From Hondaea fermentalgiana (taxonomy: Eukaryota > Sar > Bigyra > Thraustochytrida > Thraustochytriidae), in assembly GCA_014084085.1 (NCBI GenBank), contig NPFB01000122.1:114376-178375 (forward strand): 64,000 bases of DNA, in the 5' to 3' direction. Shown piece after piece: positions 1 to 11,984 of this stretch; position 1 is the stretch's first letter; each line of letters begins with the position of its first letter. A program made the translations under genes and the position numbers. Below the pieces are notes generated by a model. It did not search any database, was not told the DNA's origin, and saw only the letters and a program-made list of their open reading frames with translations.

Positions 1-195
1 CACGCAGGCAGGCAGGCAGCGCTCGGAGTGGCGGAGCAGGCCCGCTTACGAGGCCGTGACTAAATAGTGCACAAGGTGGCCTTGACGTGTAAGCAATAAA
101 GAAGAAAAAAATGTCGAAGACTGGCGTCCCAACAGCGACCTCAGCATCGCATTCATTTTGGATGAAGCAGGGACCTGTCTGTGAGCCAGACAGTC

Positions 196-609
196 TCAGA
201 TACGAAGTGCTTCTCGGATTTGAGTCGGGATCTTGGCGACACGCTGCGTGTTCATGTCGATGCAAACGACCTCAACATCGGTCTCGACAATGATCGTCTC
301 GGGACGGTCCTTGACGGAAGCCCGCTGCTTGAACACGAGGCGAAAGTCCGAGGGAGCCTCGACTGAGGACTCGACGACGAGCGTGTCGGCGTGCTTGGCG
401 CCTCCTTTAAAGGTCATCTCGCCCATTTTGCGCACGTACAAAGCCAGGCCCTCCTTGTCCATGAGCGTCTTGAGGACATCGATGCCCACAGCCTCGTCGC
501 GCGCGCGCTCAAAGTACTTGAAGTAGTTGCCCGCGTAGATGGCTCCAGTCAGGTCCGTGTCCTCATAGTACATGAGCATCTCCGACCTGTAGCCGCCCTG
601 CGCCGTCAT
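196..609 (-). CDS. Hotdog-fold acyl-CoA thioesterase (YbgC/4HBT-like)
   Basis: A 137-residue protein of the 4-hydroxybenzoyl-CoA thioesterase/YbgC group, which hydrolyses acyl-CoA thioesters. Seen: the family signature YYEDTD at residues 14-19, followed by a Gly-x-Ile-Tyr...Asn-Tyr stretch and the helix FERARDEA. In the family the Asp of this motif (here probably D19) is catalytic. The length equals the usual 130-140 residues of a single hotdog domain. The frame stays open upstream to 834, but the first ATG is at 609, so I start there; the upstream part is basic, proline-rich and unlike the family. There is no clear targeting peptide with this start. Substrate is unknown. The first 195 bases of the window would be its 3' region. 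Confidence 0.85.
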   Translation of the reverse strand: MTAQGGYRSEMLMYYEDTDLTGAIYAGNYFKYFERARDEAVGIDVLKTLMDKEGLALYVRKMGEMTFKGGAKHADTLVVESSVEAPSDFRLVFKQRASVKDRPETIIVETDVEVVCIDMNTQRVAKIPTQIREALRI

Positions 610-3253
610 GGTCTTGAGGACGTTGCTCTGTCTCTCGACTCGAGCGTGTCTGTCTCTTGATTCGTCGCGACGCTCGTCCGTCTTTGGTCTGTTTCGAAGC
701 ACGAGGTCCTCTGCGTTTGTTGGCGGTGGCGGTGGCAGCGACAGCAGCGCAAGTGACTCCCTCGCCCCAGCGAGGCATCGCAGGTCGACGACGTCGTTCC
801 CTTGGTGCGAAAATGGGTTGTTCACCGGGAACAAGGGGCATACTTGCCTTTGGTGCCCATGGTGCCCCTAAACTAAAATCTCGGCGATCGCGCCAGCAGC
901 CGAAAAAGCACTGTGATCTCCTTGTTCTCGTTATGGTCTTTCCCGCTCTGGTCTGCATTGCTTTGCTTTGCTCTGCTCGAGTCTGGAGGCTGTTCTGGAA
1001 AAGTAAAATTTTCCAACGCTGGCAAATAAAAACGTACTCCATTTCGGCTCTTTGACGTCTTGGCACAGTCCCTGAAATACTTTGTATATTGCGAAAGGGA
1101 GCAGGCTTGGAGCAGGAATGGATTCACGAAAAATCGCAATTTTTGCACCAAGGAAACGTAGGAAAAGTCCGTTGTCTCGCTTTTGTTTGGTCTTGGCGGT
1201 AGAATAGACCATATGCACAAACAACGTTAGCCGCAACCGGTAATGCAAACGTTTGCAAGACCCTGTCCTCGAAGTCAGAATCTCTCTACGTAAGAATTCA
1301 GGGCCAAGGTGAATCTTATGACAGGCAAACAACGTTCAACCAAGCTATATACCGTCACCAGCCGAGCATCAAACGTTCGCAGCCGCGATCGCTGCAAGAC
1401 CGTGCGATGCGATGGGGAAACTGCCGCGCAAAGGCAAGGTAGGTCTGTCTCAAACTTCGCAGGAATCTTGAGCTGCCCCATCGAGGCCGCGATCTCTCCG
1501 TTTGGCCTTCACCCCCTCGGAGGTTTCCTCCCTACACAGGCCACTGCCAACGCAAAAATCGACCTCCCTCAACCGCGACAGCGACTCGCGCCGATCGGAC
1601 GTGGCTTCCAACATTCCGGCCTGCACTGTCCGAGGCGCCGCGAGATGCGCTGGCCGAGTACGACGACTCGTAGAAAGAATCCGGAAGCCACTACGAGCGC
1701 ATCTCGCGCTGCCGCCTCCACGGGCCGCTCTCTCGCGCGCGAGCGAGCCCTCTCGCAGTCCGCCTCGCGGCGCCGTCCTAGCGACCGGCTACCGGAAACG
1801 CGTAGTGTCCGGCCGATCAAGTGTCTGCAACCGTGGCGCCCCTTGCGGAATCTTCCGCGCTTTGTCCCGCCACCGGACCCGGGGAAGTCGCGCCGCTGCG
1901 GCTGGGCGTGCAACGCTCATTCCGCTCAAGCATTGTTCCGGTGTCTTGTACGTGCGTTTATTCCGCGCAATTTCCTTGCCCGCATATGCCTTTTCACGTT
2001 TCTATCAAGTAGAAAGTCTTTAAGGACTCCTATACAGAGCTGACTACTGCCGGGGCAATTTTCCCGTGCCGACTTAGCTCCACTGGCACGAGCTAGCCAG
2101 CTGTGAGAGAGGTGAAGCGCACGGCCGGGCGTTTCTCTTCCCCTGCTCGCCACTGAACATGCTGTGGGAAGGTGAGGGGGCTTGCGCGCACGTAGAGGTA
2201 CACTAGGGGGTCCTAGGGCGCGGCGCGTAGGGGGCGCAAGCAGGGCGGAGGCGCAGCAGAGACAGAACGAGAACGAAGTCTGCCACTCCACGTTTTGCCA
2301 AGCCGAGCCGAGCCGAGCCGCGCCAAACAAAGCCCGTGTCCGACGGCGCCCCGCGCGAGGAGCTTCGTCGCGCCGCCTGGATTCGGAGACGCCCCCCCCT
2401 CGCGAGGAAGCGTCGCCGCGCCCGAGGACGTCCGTTCGCAGGGCCGGAGGTCGCTGACGTGGGTCTCACACAGGTCGGCCTCTTGCATATCTTGATTGAT
2501 CCATCTATTCGCGCATTCCATCTCTCCAGCGAGCCGACCCACCCAGACCGAGCGCAAGACCGCCGACGGAGCGCCGCCCGCGACGCAGCGAGCCGGCGAC
2601 CGAGCGCCGCCCCCTCCCCCGCGTCCCCTCCAAGCAAGCCCCCTTGGCGCTCCGGAGAGACGGAGTCGGGCTAGGTGTTTTTGAAATCTGCGCCTCCTTC
2701 ATCGAAGCTCGCAGCGCATCCGTCCCGTTCCCTCGCCCCGGCTTCTCACTCGCTGCCCTCGAGCGCAGCCGCACGAGCCAAACAGGCAGGCAGACACAGC
2801 CAGGCCGAGACGCAGTCGTCCGCGCCCCCCCTCCGTCGGAGGCAGGCAGCAGCAGCTAGCAGCCGCAGCGCGCGTCAGACGCTCATCCTGCAGACGTGCA
2901 CGTGTGCGCATCCAGTATACGTTCATACGTACGGCATACGTGCGTCGCAGCGGCAAGCAGCTGCAGCAGCAACGCGAGTCCAGTGGCGGCAGAGGGGACA
3001 GAGCGCCCGCGGCCCGAGAAAAGTCCGCGTCGCCGGTCTCTCTGCGTGAGCAGCGCTCGGGCAACGAGGACGTCGTCGCTCGCGCCAAGTGAGTAACTAA
3101 CTCTAGCCGCCGGCTCGTGCCAGGTGTGCGCTGTCCGTCACCCTCCCAAGCGCCCGCGCGCCCACCCCGGGCAGGCAAGCAAGCAAGTCAGGAAAAGCAA
3201 GCGACGAGGGAGCGAGCGGGAAAAGTAGTCACGCAAGCAGGCCAGTCGAGACG
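610..3253. other. Intergenic region between divergent genes
   Basis: About 2.6 kb separates the thioesterase (-) from the acidic protein gene (+). Bases 870-1300 are moderately AT-rich. From about 1550 to 3240 the DNA is very GC-rich, with short CCGAG-type repeats near 2290 and many open frames on both strands that look like composition artefacts. A GTGAGT followed by CTAAC at 3089-3102 could mark a 5'-UTR intron of the downstream gene, but I cannot place its acceptor. Confidence 0.5.
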
Positions 3254-3892
3254 ATGATGATGATGATGCAGACGCAGCAGCGGGAGCAGACGCAGCAGCA
3301 GGAGCAGACGTCGCAGCAGGAGCAGACGTCGCAGCAAGAGGCCGCGACCGTGAAGCTCGCCGAGGTGGACGACGGCTGGTGCATGGTGTCGCCGGCCGAG
3401 CAAAAGGAGTTCGACAAGGTGCAGAACGGCCAGTTCGGAGGCGAGCCGATGAGGGTCGTTGACATGGACGAGGACGAAGAGTGCTTCTCGGACGTCCAGG
3501 ACGACTTTGTCTTTGAAGAGGACGACACCGAGTGCGAAATCGACGATGACGAAGAGCTGCTGCCCACCGCCAAGGAAGCGGCAGCCATTGTAAATAGAAA
3601 AAGCGACCAGCAGCAAGAGGGTCACCATTCGGACGATGCAGGCCCTGTCGACATGGAGTTGTCAGAGGCCGGTGCGAATGAAGAAACCGAGGCAGGACAG
3701 GGTGATCCCGCCTTGGAGGAGGACGACAATGACGGCGGCGACGACGACGACGAGGCTTGCCCGTCGTCGTCGCCATCTCCGACGTCGCCTCGCTCGCCTC
3801 AGCAGGCAGCTCGTAACGGGACCTCGAGCAGCGGGCGCAGCAAAAAGTCGAAAAAGTCCAAGCGCAAGAACCGTCGTCGTGGTCGCAGATAA
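3254..3892 (+). CDS. Acidic low-complexity protein with basic C-terminal tail
   Basis: A 212-residue protein that I do not recognise. It begins with five Met codons and a Gln/Glu-rich repeat (about residues 6-28). A short ordered-looking patch DDGWCMVSP follows at about residues 39-47, then long Asp/Glu-rich stretches. It ends in a Lys/Arg-rich tail (about 193-212, SKKSKKSKRKNRRRGRR) that resembles a nuclear localisation or nucleic-acid-binding tail. The patch, a Trp-x-x-Val preceded by two Asp, matches the general form of an Atg8-interacting motif, but that form is common by chance. The first of the clustered ATGs is taken as start; any of five would change little. It is probably real because the reading frame carries strongly biased, non-random protein composition and ends cleanly. 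Confidence 0.6.
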   Translation: MMMMMQTQQREQTQQQEQTSQQEQTSQQEAATVKLAEVDDGWCMVSPAEQKEFDKVQNGQFGGEPMRVVDMDEDEECFSDVQDDFVFEEDDTECEIDDDEELLPTAKEAAAIVNRKSDQQQEGHHSDDAGPVDMELSEAGANEETEAGQGDPALEEDDNDGGDDDDEACPSSSPSPTSPRSPQQAARNGTSSSGRSKKSKKSKRKNRRRGRR

Positions 3893-6800
3893 GCGACGTT
3901 ACGAACGCACTGTGACGTGCTGACGACGGGCGTGCCTGGATGACATTGTATATACAGAAAACACCAAAAAAAAAGAGTAGGGCGCGGTCGGCACAAGTAG
4001 AGCAAACGAGACAGCTCCAAGACTGTTGTTGCTTGCACGCATGCTGTCTCGCCTGCGTGCTTGCCGCCGGCTAAAGCCACCAAGCTAGTTCGGACACCAT
4101 GGGGATGGAAAGTCAGTTCAAGACGAGGGGAACAAAGGAGAAACCCTGGTCATTTCTCGCATTTATTTTTTGAAAAATCAAACAAACAACAGAAAAGGAA
4201 AACTTCCGAAAACATGGGCGCGGCAGCCGTCTTCGCTGCAACGTCTACCCAAAAACAGCAGAAAATCACAATCAAACAAACAAGCTAAAAAGCATCCACC
4301 ACTGACCTACCCACCAACCCACCTACCTACCTCCCTCCCTATTTCCGGGCCTTTTGGCATCCTGCACACCTGTACGTAAAAATAGCCATTCGACGCTGTG
4401 CCAAGTGTTGAATGTCCCCAAAGAATTTTCTCCGTTTCTTCTGCCTGTCTTTTTGCCTGTTCCCTGGCGCATCCCGGGACGCGCTTGGGGTGAAACGGTC
4501 TGACTCGGTCTGAAAGAGGCCAAACGGATAAAAATGACGACTGTAAGCACCAAAGAACGAGCACAGTGAAATCACGCTGTAATCACATCCATACAGCTTC
4601 AGCTACCTACCACAAGGCAACCGATAGAATTGCTGAGCTATAAGGTCAAGGATGTAGTGCGAGCCTTTTCATTTGTCTACTTCCTTCCCCTTTTCCATCA
4701 AGAGCAAGCGCTATTTTTCAGCCGGGCGGGGTGCTTTGTGACCTTTGCCGGGCCCAAAGGATGTCTTGTTTGGCTGGTGCAAATTCTTCTTATTTGTCCA
4801 TCTTTGGTGGCTTGTGATTGCACTCGTAGATTGTACATCTGAAACAGAAGAAGGACCGTCCTATGTTTTACGCAAACTTTGCCTTGCAAAGTCAGCTTTG
4901 GCCGAGTCTTCGCAGTGAAACAATGGAAGAACTTTTAGCAGAATCAGAAGATGTGTTTGCTCTCATCATTCTGTCATGCAAGAACTCATGCAAACCAATG
5001 CAAGCTGTGAATGATCTCGAGCAAGAAGCGCAATTCAAGTGCGTGAGCAAGATAGAACGCGACACAGAGATGTGGTCTCGGTCCCGTCCAGGATGCTCCT
5101 AAACGCCGATGTGCCGCAATGTCTGATCAATAAAAACAGTACATTTTCTCTCCAGTCGCCGCTTGGTGCTTTCATGTCTGCAGGTAGTTGCTTGGTCTGG
5201 AGATTGGCTTGCTGGATCTTAAGAAATGGGCGCAAAAGTAAATTGACTATGGCCATGGCATTTTCTTGGTGCTAAAGCGAGCAGCCATTGGCCTATGCTA
5301 TTTTCCAATGTTGCTAGGCCTACAAGTAATGTTGTTTGACATATATCGTGCGTAAGCGAGCAAGAGGCAAGATGAAATGGAAGTGGGAGAATGATCAAGC
5401 AATCAAGGTTTCTAGTCGTTCTACGTGCGTAGAAGAATCTATGCCACTTTGTAGACAATTCCATCTTTTATGCCTACGCGAAAGAGTATCAAGGCCAGCC
5501 AGAACACTACGGAGCGCTACAATTTCCGTGCGCGACCAAGCAAGTTTTGACAAGAACAAGAGGCCAACAAAGCGATCTTTCTGCCTTGCCTATCGTTGAC
5601 GGTTAGTACAAGTTCGATCCACAAAGAAACCGAGTGCTTCTGTGAACGATGGAGCGAGCCCTTCTCTTGAAAGCAAATAAATACCTTGCTGGCTGGCTGA
5701 CTGGCTCTCACCCGCTCTCTTCGTTTCCGATGCAATCGTGCACAGTACATTTCAAGATCAAGCAAGCCATCGAGGCGCGTTGTCCAGGTCTCGCTTCGAT
5801 CTTGCCGCTGCATCAGGTCTGCGAGCAGCGTTTTCTTCTGGCCAGACTGAGCCATCGGTTCCATGCGCTCCAACTGGGGAGATCGCCTAAGTGACTCCAA
5901 GACAAAAGTAGACTGTGGCCTTGAGCAATCTGGGTTGCCAGCCCACCACGGCTCGAGCGTCAGTCACGATCATTTTCTCGGACTATACTCCGTTCGTCCG
6001 TCCATCCATTGATCATTTTCGTGGCTCGCCTTTGCCATTTTAGCCGGAGCACACGCTAGGCAAGACACCCTCAAAGGCCAGTCACAGGCCAGCCAGCCAG
6101 CCAACCAGCCTCTGCCAGAGGGGCGGGCGTCTGCGTGTCTCCACGACCGGTCGCCGATGGAGGACTCTTCATGAATGAATGCATGTATAATGAATGGATA
6201 CGAGGCGAGCTGGGCGCTGGCCGGTGCGGCAAGAGGGCCGAGCCACGCTGCGCCTCCATGCAGCCAGCCATTCAACGTCAGTCATGTCACTGTCAGCCAC
6301 AGCCACAGTCAGTCGCGTGGGCGTCTAGAGCCTCCCTCAATTTTAATCTCCAGACTACTTGTGCTTGCGGTGCTGCAGCGCGCGCGTTGCGTTGTTTCAT
6401 GCTCGCTCGCTCTCTCCCCTCCATCTCATTTCCCCACGTCGCCAAACTTGCTCTTTTCTCCCGTCTTCCGGCCTCCTTCCATCCCAAGCAACCTGAAGCT
6501 GGCTGCTGCAGCTGCTCGTACCGTCTGCCGCGGTCACAATCCTGCTTCACCAGGGCGACGCGACGGCGCCGCGGGTTCGCTTCTCAGGCGCGCACATCAG
6601 CATCTTGGCCTGTCGCGCCGCGCTGGAAGGAGTCGCGGAGCACGATTGGCCGCGGCTGGTGTTGCTCGAAGAAGAAGACGAAGAACGACATTTACAGCAG
6701 GCAGAAGCAGCCGGAGCAGCAGCAGGCAGCGCCAAGTCCGAGAGCAAGAACGCCCTCGTTGTGCGAAGAGTTGGCCAATGGTTGGCGGCGGCAATGCAAG

Positions 6801-6899
6801 CGGCTGCAGACGCAATCAAGAATCGCAAGGTGGCTCGACCGACCGATCATTCGTGACGTCAAGATCGATCGCGTCGCAAGTCGAGGTCGCGCCAGACGC
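3893..6899. other. Gene-poor stretch, AT-richer in its first 2 kb
   Basis: No gene that I can support. Roughly 4100-5900 is visibly less GC-rich than the DNA on either side and contains only short frames (up to about 127 codons) with no recognisable domains. An A-run at 3967-3975 lies just after the acidic protein gene. From about 5950 the sequence becomes GC-rich again with GCCAG-type short repeats. Confidence 0.5.
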
Positions 6900-6902
6900 C
6901 CT

Positions 6903-6934
6903 CCTCAATCGATCGATCGATCGATCGATCGGCC
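6903..6934. repeat. (CGAT)n cluster
   Basis: About six consecutive CGAT units in a GC-rich gene-free region. The unit is self-complementary, so the tract can form a hairpin. Similar clusters recur elsewhere in this window, always outside genes. Confidence 0.9.
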
Positions 6935-7730
6935 GGACAATGCCCAGGCAACAACTTGAACGCACCGCCTCCGCGCCACAGGTCTCTGACGGCGCGGCCG
7001 CAGGGAGTGAGTGGCGAGTGGCAAGTTGGATGGTGTGGCGTACGTGGAGGCCGCAGCCCTGCGCCATTGATTGATAGAGGAGCCTGGCGTGCTCACTTGC
7101 TTACTTGCTCGCTTGCTGGCCGCAGCCGGGAAACTTGAAGAGGGTGGTTGCTTCTCATCTCAGGCTGGCCACGAATTGAACTGGCGGATGCGAGGCGAGG
7201 CAATGCAAGGCAGGGCGGGGAAACAGCGTATAATTTGCTTTGCATTGTGAGACAGTGCAAGATCCGCGCATCGTTGGTCGGGAAGGAAGCCGGGAAGGAA
7301 GAACTGGTAAAGGAAAGGAAGGAAGGCAACGAAGGCGGCACGGACATGCTCGGACCGAGCGCAGATTCTGGAAAGCCGGGCAGATTTGCCGGGCCAGCTG
7401 TCGCGCAGTCCAGGCTCCCGCCCGCCGGCTCAGGCTCCGGCGCCACTTCGCCCGGCTGCGGACGGCTTCTGCCTGCCTTCCTGCCTGCCTGCCTACCTGC
7501 ATAGCCTGGCTGGTCTGCGCGAGATTGTTCGCCTTTCTCTCTCATGTCTGGCCGTTTTGAGATGCTCTTATTTTTTTTGCCGAGCCCACATTGTCAATTC
7601 GGCGATGCACGTGCGCATATCCATACTTTGGAATGAGAAAAGAAGCCAAGACAGCCTCCACCGTTGTCGGGGGTCTGTCTGTGGCTGGTTTACGGAATGC
7701 CGAGGCCATTTTGATCGCGGCGCAGGTCAG

Positions 7731-7785
7731 CTCTGCTCTGCTCTGCTCTGCTCTGCTCTGCTCTGCTCTGCTCTGCTCTACTCTG
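7731..7785. repeat. (CTCTG)11 pentanucleotide repeat
   Basis: Eleven tandem CTCTG units, one with a single substitution, followed by CAGCTGCTAGC. No gene covers it. Confidence 0.97.
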
Positions 7786-8091
7786 CAGCTGCTAGCGGCT
7801 GCTCGATTGGCCCAGGCTCGAGCGGCGCGTCGTCTTCGCATTTCTTTTTTCTTTTTTTCTTTTTTTTTCTCAGGATTTTCTTTTTCTTTCCCGCTTTTTG
7901 CCCCGGCTCGCCCCACCTCCGTCCCACACTAGCCCACGCCCACAGCGCCCTTTTATCGCTTTGACTCGGTACCACCACCAGCGCAGAGGACGAACCCAGC
8001 CACAGCTAGCCCACAGCGCCTGGCTAGGCTTCCTTTCTCGAGCGTGGCCTTCCGAGAAAAAGAGGGGAAATTGCGGGGAACATGAAAAAGA

Positions 8092-8119
8092 GCGACGCGA
8101 CGCGACGCGACGCGACGCG
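8092..8119. repeat. (GCGAC)5 pentanucleotide repeat
   Basis: Five perfect GCGAC units plus a partial unit in intergenic DNA. Confidence 0.95.
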
Positions 8120-9360
8120 CTGCCCTGCATTGCTGCGCAAGAGGAGAGGAGGAGATAGACAGGACGGAACAACCACCAAGAGCAGAGAAAAACAGTCAGG
8201 GCAAAGCAGAGAGGAGCCGCTGAAGCAGGACAGGACGCGGTTAAGGGCCATATCACGGGTCGGCGGACGCTATACAGGGGCGAGCAAGCCTGGCCGACGG
8301 CTTGGTCCGGCCGGTCCGGTCCTTGCATGGGGCGCCGGCTCACACTTTTTCTTTTTCTTTCTTTTTTCTCTCCCCAGCAAGCAGCCAGCTCGTGTCGGCC
8401 GCGCTTTTGACAGTGCATTGCTAGGCAGGCAGCTGACCTTGCTTGCCTTCACTGTCAACTGACTTGCGTTGTGCCTTGGTCTTCTCCATGCCCGCGCCAT
8501 GAAAAGAGGTCGCTGTTGCTGCCTGTCACACGGCTTCATCATTTTCTTCTTCTCCTCCTCTTCTCTGTATCGCCACGTCGCATTGCATTCTGCTGCATTC
8601 TATTGCCTTGCACGGAATTGGCTCTTGGTCGGCGCCAATGGTGCGCCGGAGCTCGGAGCCCTGGGCCTCGGAGGCCACGCGGCCGGCCACCAGCGAGCCA
8701 GGCTGGCGGCGACGGGATCGCCGGCACGAGTTCACGGCGGCCGCGCTGCGGTATACGCGCATGGGCGTCTACGGTCTGTCTCCAATCGCGGTGCTCTGCG
8801 GCTCTTGTCGGTGGCCGATGGTCACAGCTTCGCCTCGACGGCCCTCGTCGCACATTTGCTCGCGCTGCACCTGGCATGGCTACGGGCTGGCTGGCTGCAG
8901 CTGCAGCTGCAGCTGGCTGGTCCCCAACTCCACGGCTCGGCTCGCGGGCCCAGCGACAGGCGAACGCGGCAGGCTGAGGCGAGCGATGCAGGGCTTCTCG
9001 AGGCGCCCACGGTCGCGACTCCACTTCGCGAAGCGGTCGTCCGGCCGGTCTCCGGTCGGAGTGCGGGCTTCCGCGGGAGCAAGCGACGCCAGGCGATGAA
9101 CGTGCGCCGCCCTTCATGCCTGCACCCCTTGCTCGCTCGCTCGTTTGGCGGCCATGCTGCTGCATCCCATGCAGCGCGTTCGTTCGTTCTCTCGTCGCGG
9201 TCTTTCCCCGCGACCGCGCTGGAGAATCCAGCGACCGCCTCGCGGCGCCGCGCGCCTGTCGCGCGTCGACGTCGACGGCGAACGAAGCTCTTGCGTTCGC
9301 GCCTATGCATGCATGCATGCAAGGGCGGCATCTGCGGCTGCTTGCTCTTTTCCCGTTGTC

Positions 9361-9430
9361 TTTCTTTTTTCTTTTCTTTTGCTTTTCTTTCTTTTTCTTT
9401 TTCTTTTCTTTTTTCTTTTTCTTTCTTTTC
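9361..9430. repeat. Polypyrimidine tract (T4-6C units)
   Basis: A 70-base run of T and C with a single G, in degenerate TTTTC/TTTC units. A GCAT repeat (9305-9320) lies just before it. Confidence 0.95.
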
Positions 9431-9655
9431 AAATCCTGGGTCTCACTCTGACTTGCCGTCTTCGATCAATCGTGCGCTCGAAGCTCAAGCCGAGTCCACG
9501 CGCCTCGCGGGGCCAGTGCAGCAGCTAGGCGGGCGTGGGCGAGGTCGAGACGGACGAAGCCAAGCTCGGGCGGCCTCGCTCACGAACGCGACATGCGAGT
9601 CGCGAGACAACCAGCCAGGCAGGAAAAACTCATCAGTGGAAGAAGCGATGCAACG

Positions 9656-9683
9656 AAATGCAATGCAATGCAATGCAATGCAA
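9656..9683. repeat. (AATGC)n pentanucleotide repeat
   Basis: About five AATGC units followed by degenerate AAGGC/AACGC copies. Confidence 0.92.
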
Positions 9684-9750
9684 GGCAACGCAAAGCAACC
9701 CAAAGCAGGCGCTGCTGGCGCTCGCGGCGCCGTCGCACATTGGCGGCGGA

Positions 9751-9783
9751 GCGAGGCGAGGCGAGGCGAGGCGAGGCGAGGCG
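9751..9783. repeat. (GCGAG)n pentanucleotide repeat
   Basis: Six tandem GCGAG units in GC-rich intergenic DNA. Confidence 0.93.
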
Positions 9784-10960
9784 CGTCGTCGGCGCCGAGA
9801 CGATCGGAGGTCGCGGCGGCTTTCGAGCGACGGACGTACGCGCCGCAGTGGCCACGGCCGCAACTGCCCGTCGACCTGTCGTTCGATCGATCGTTCGATC
9901 GTTCGTACCTGCGGAGGGAGCGAGCGAAGGAAGGCGAGGCGAGCAAAGAGCCTCCTCGAAGGGGCTCCGGCCGCATGTCTGCGACCTCGAGCTCGCTGCA
10001 AGCGCCGTGGTTTGCCCTGCATCCAGCAGCCACAGATGTTGATGCAGACGAAGCCGCCGCGTCCGCGTTCGCGCGCGAGAGAACGCGCGGATGATTGGAT
10101 GCAAGGACGCGTGGCATGGATGGACGGACGGATGGGCGCGGGGGCGAGGTGGCTGGCTGTGCTGGCTGTGCTGCAGCTGCAGCAGCAGCTGGCTGGTGGC
10201 TGACCCGAAGCCGCCGCAGCCAGGAACTTGAAGGAGCGAGCCGAAGTGGGTGGGCGGGGCGGAGATTTGTCTCAACTGGCCGGCCAGGCCCGCGGCGGTG
10301 TGGCTGCTTCCTGACCCGACCGACGCTGGACTCGCGGCGCGGTGCACATATCCTCCCGTGCGTGCGTGCGTGCGTGCGTGCGTAGAATGGATGCTTGGAC
10401 TCTGTCGGAGCGACCGGCTGCCACAAGCTGCGCTGCGGCGCTGCAGGGTTTTCGTGTTTGTTGATTTGAAAAAGCCAAGCAACGCGATTTGAATCGATTT
10501 GAATTTCAAAACTGGACTGCGTCGCGCCTCAAAGCCGGAGTCGCGAGGCGGCGGCGAGGCCAGGCTGGGCTGCGCGGGCCGGGCTGCGCAGGCGCGCGGA
10601 GGATGGTTTGGCGCGGGAGGAGACGGGCGAGAGCGAGGGCGGGCCGCCTCCGTCTCGCTCCTCTTCCTTTCTTTATTCAAAAGCCTTCCGGGAGAAAGCA
10701 GGGAGTCGGCCTTCCTGTTCTTTGATTGCCTCCTTTCGCTTCCTTCCTCCCGCCTCGGGCGGGCGGGCGGGCTGGCTGGCTGGCAGGCTGGCTAGCTGGT
10801 GCCACTCCGCCGCAGTCGGCGGTGCGGCTCGTAACGCTGCTGCGGGCGCGTAGCCAGGGTTGAGCGGCGGCGCGAGGCGGCGCGGGAGAGCGAGCGCTGG
10901 GCTCTGCTCTCGAGAGGAGCGAGGCCTGCCTGCCAGATAGACCCTGTTTTCATTTTTGAT

Positions 10961-11063
10961 CTTTCTTTCTTTCTTTCTTTCTTTCTTCATTTTCAAAACT
11001 TTTTGTTTTTCAAATTTTGTTTCGAATTCACATCAAAACTTTCTTTCTTTCTTTCTTTCTTTC
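10961..11063. repeat. Two (TTTC)n tetranucleotide tracts
   Basis: CTTT/TTTC runs at 10961-10987 and 11040-11063, separated by T-rich DNA. They end 62 bases before the scaffold gap, and the bases in between are C-rich; the low complexity probably explains the assembly break. Confidence 0.93.
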
Positions 11064-11125
11064 CGAATTCATTTCCACAAACCAACTCCTCCCTCCCTCC
11101 CGCCCTCGCCCGCCCGCCCTCGCCC

Positions 11126-11225
11126 NNNNNNNNNNNNNNNNNNNNNNNNNNNNNNNNNNNNNNNNNNNNNNNNNNNNNNNNNNNNNNNNNNNNNNNNNNN
11201 NNNNNNNNNNNNNNNNNNNNNNNNN
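11126..11225. other. Scaffold gap (100 N)
   Basis: Exactly 100 N, the usual placeholder for a gap of unknown size. Distances across it, including the 5' region of the first channel gene, are not reliable. Confidence 0.99.
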
Positions 11226-11885
11226 TTGGAAAATCTCTCCGCATCTTCGTCACCCCTTTTGCTCGATGATGCGTTCGCGCGCGAGGGGGAGGGCGAGAGA
11301 CAGACCGTCAGCCAGTCAGTCAGACGGGCGCGCGTCAGAGACTGTAAAGGTAAGAGAGAGACACAGAGGCGCCGCCGCTGGCCAGTGGGTGAGGGAGCGC
11401 CCGCTCGCCCCACTCGCACCGCTCGCTCGCCGCCGCTCCCGGCGCCAGTCCCGCAACCGGGAAGCCCACGCTCCCCACGCACGCACGCACGCACCGAGCC
11501 CGCCGACCCGGCGTCCAGCGAGCCCAGCCAGCGCGCCCGGCCGGCGAGCGAGCGCTCAGCGCGGGGCGGCGAGGCCCCAGCGAGCGAGCGCTGGAGCGCC
11601 GAGGCGTGTGCCGCAGCGCGCCTCGAGCGCCTGTTCATCCATCCATCGACCCATCCATCGACCCATCTCCGTCTCCATCTCCATCTCCAACTCCAGCGAC
11701 GAGACAAGACCAGACGAGACAAGACAAGAAACCTCGCCCCCGGCGTCCGTTCGCTCGCTCCGAGCAGACGGCGAGAAGCGCAGGCGCCGCGTCGATCGGT
11801 GGATACCAATCCCCTTCGCGGCCGCGCACGGGGACGACGCGTCCAGGTCAACAAGGAGGAGGAGGAGTAAAGAGCGAGAGAGCAA

Positions 11886-11898
11886 GTTATAATATAAC
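11886..11898 (+). promoter_or_regulatory. AT-rich palindrome, possible core promoter of channel gene 1
   Basis: GTTATAATATAAC is a perfect palindrome around a central A. It is a lone AT island in very GC-rich DNA, 87 bases before the ATG of the first channel gene. It contains a TATAATAT stretch that could serve as a TATA element. Position and contrast are seen; promoter function is inferred. Confidence 0.4.
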
Positions 11899-11984
11899 TA
11901 AGTTAGTCGCGAGCGCGCCTCGCTTGGCTGGCGACCGCAAACGCAAAAGGAGGAGAGGAGGAGGAGCGCGAGAAGGAGGAGAAG

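Larger units (their letters stand above)
7786..11125. other. Repeat-dense GC-rich intergenic DNA up to scaffold gap
   Basis: I support no gene here. The stretch holds many short tandem arrays and several long overlapping open frames on both strands (largest about 541 codons at 8469-10094). Their products are runs of Arg, Ala, Ser and Phe that follow the underlying repeats, so I read them as non-coding. Two CTGCAG-rich patches occur near 8890-8925 and 10155-10195. Confidence 0.55.

Noticed and set aside
8469..10680. Long overlapping open frames on both strands (up to about 541 codons)
   Set aside because: They run through polypyrimidine, GCGAG and AATGC repeats, give Arg/Ser/Phe/Ala-rich products without domains, and occur in several frames at once. 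High GC explains the lack of stops.
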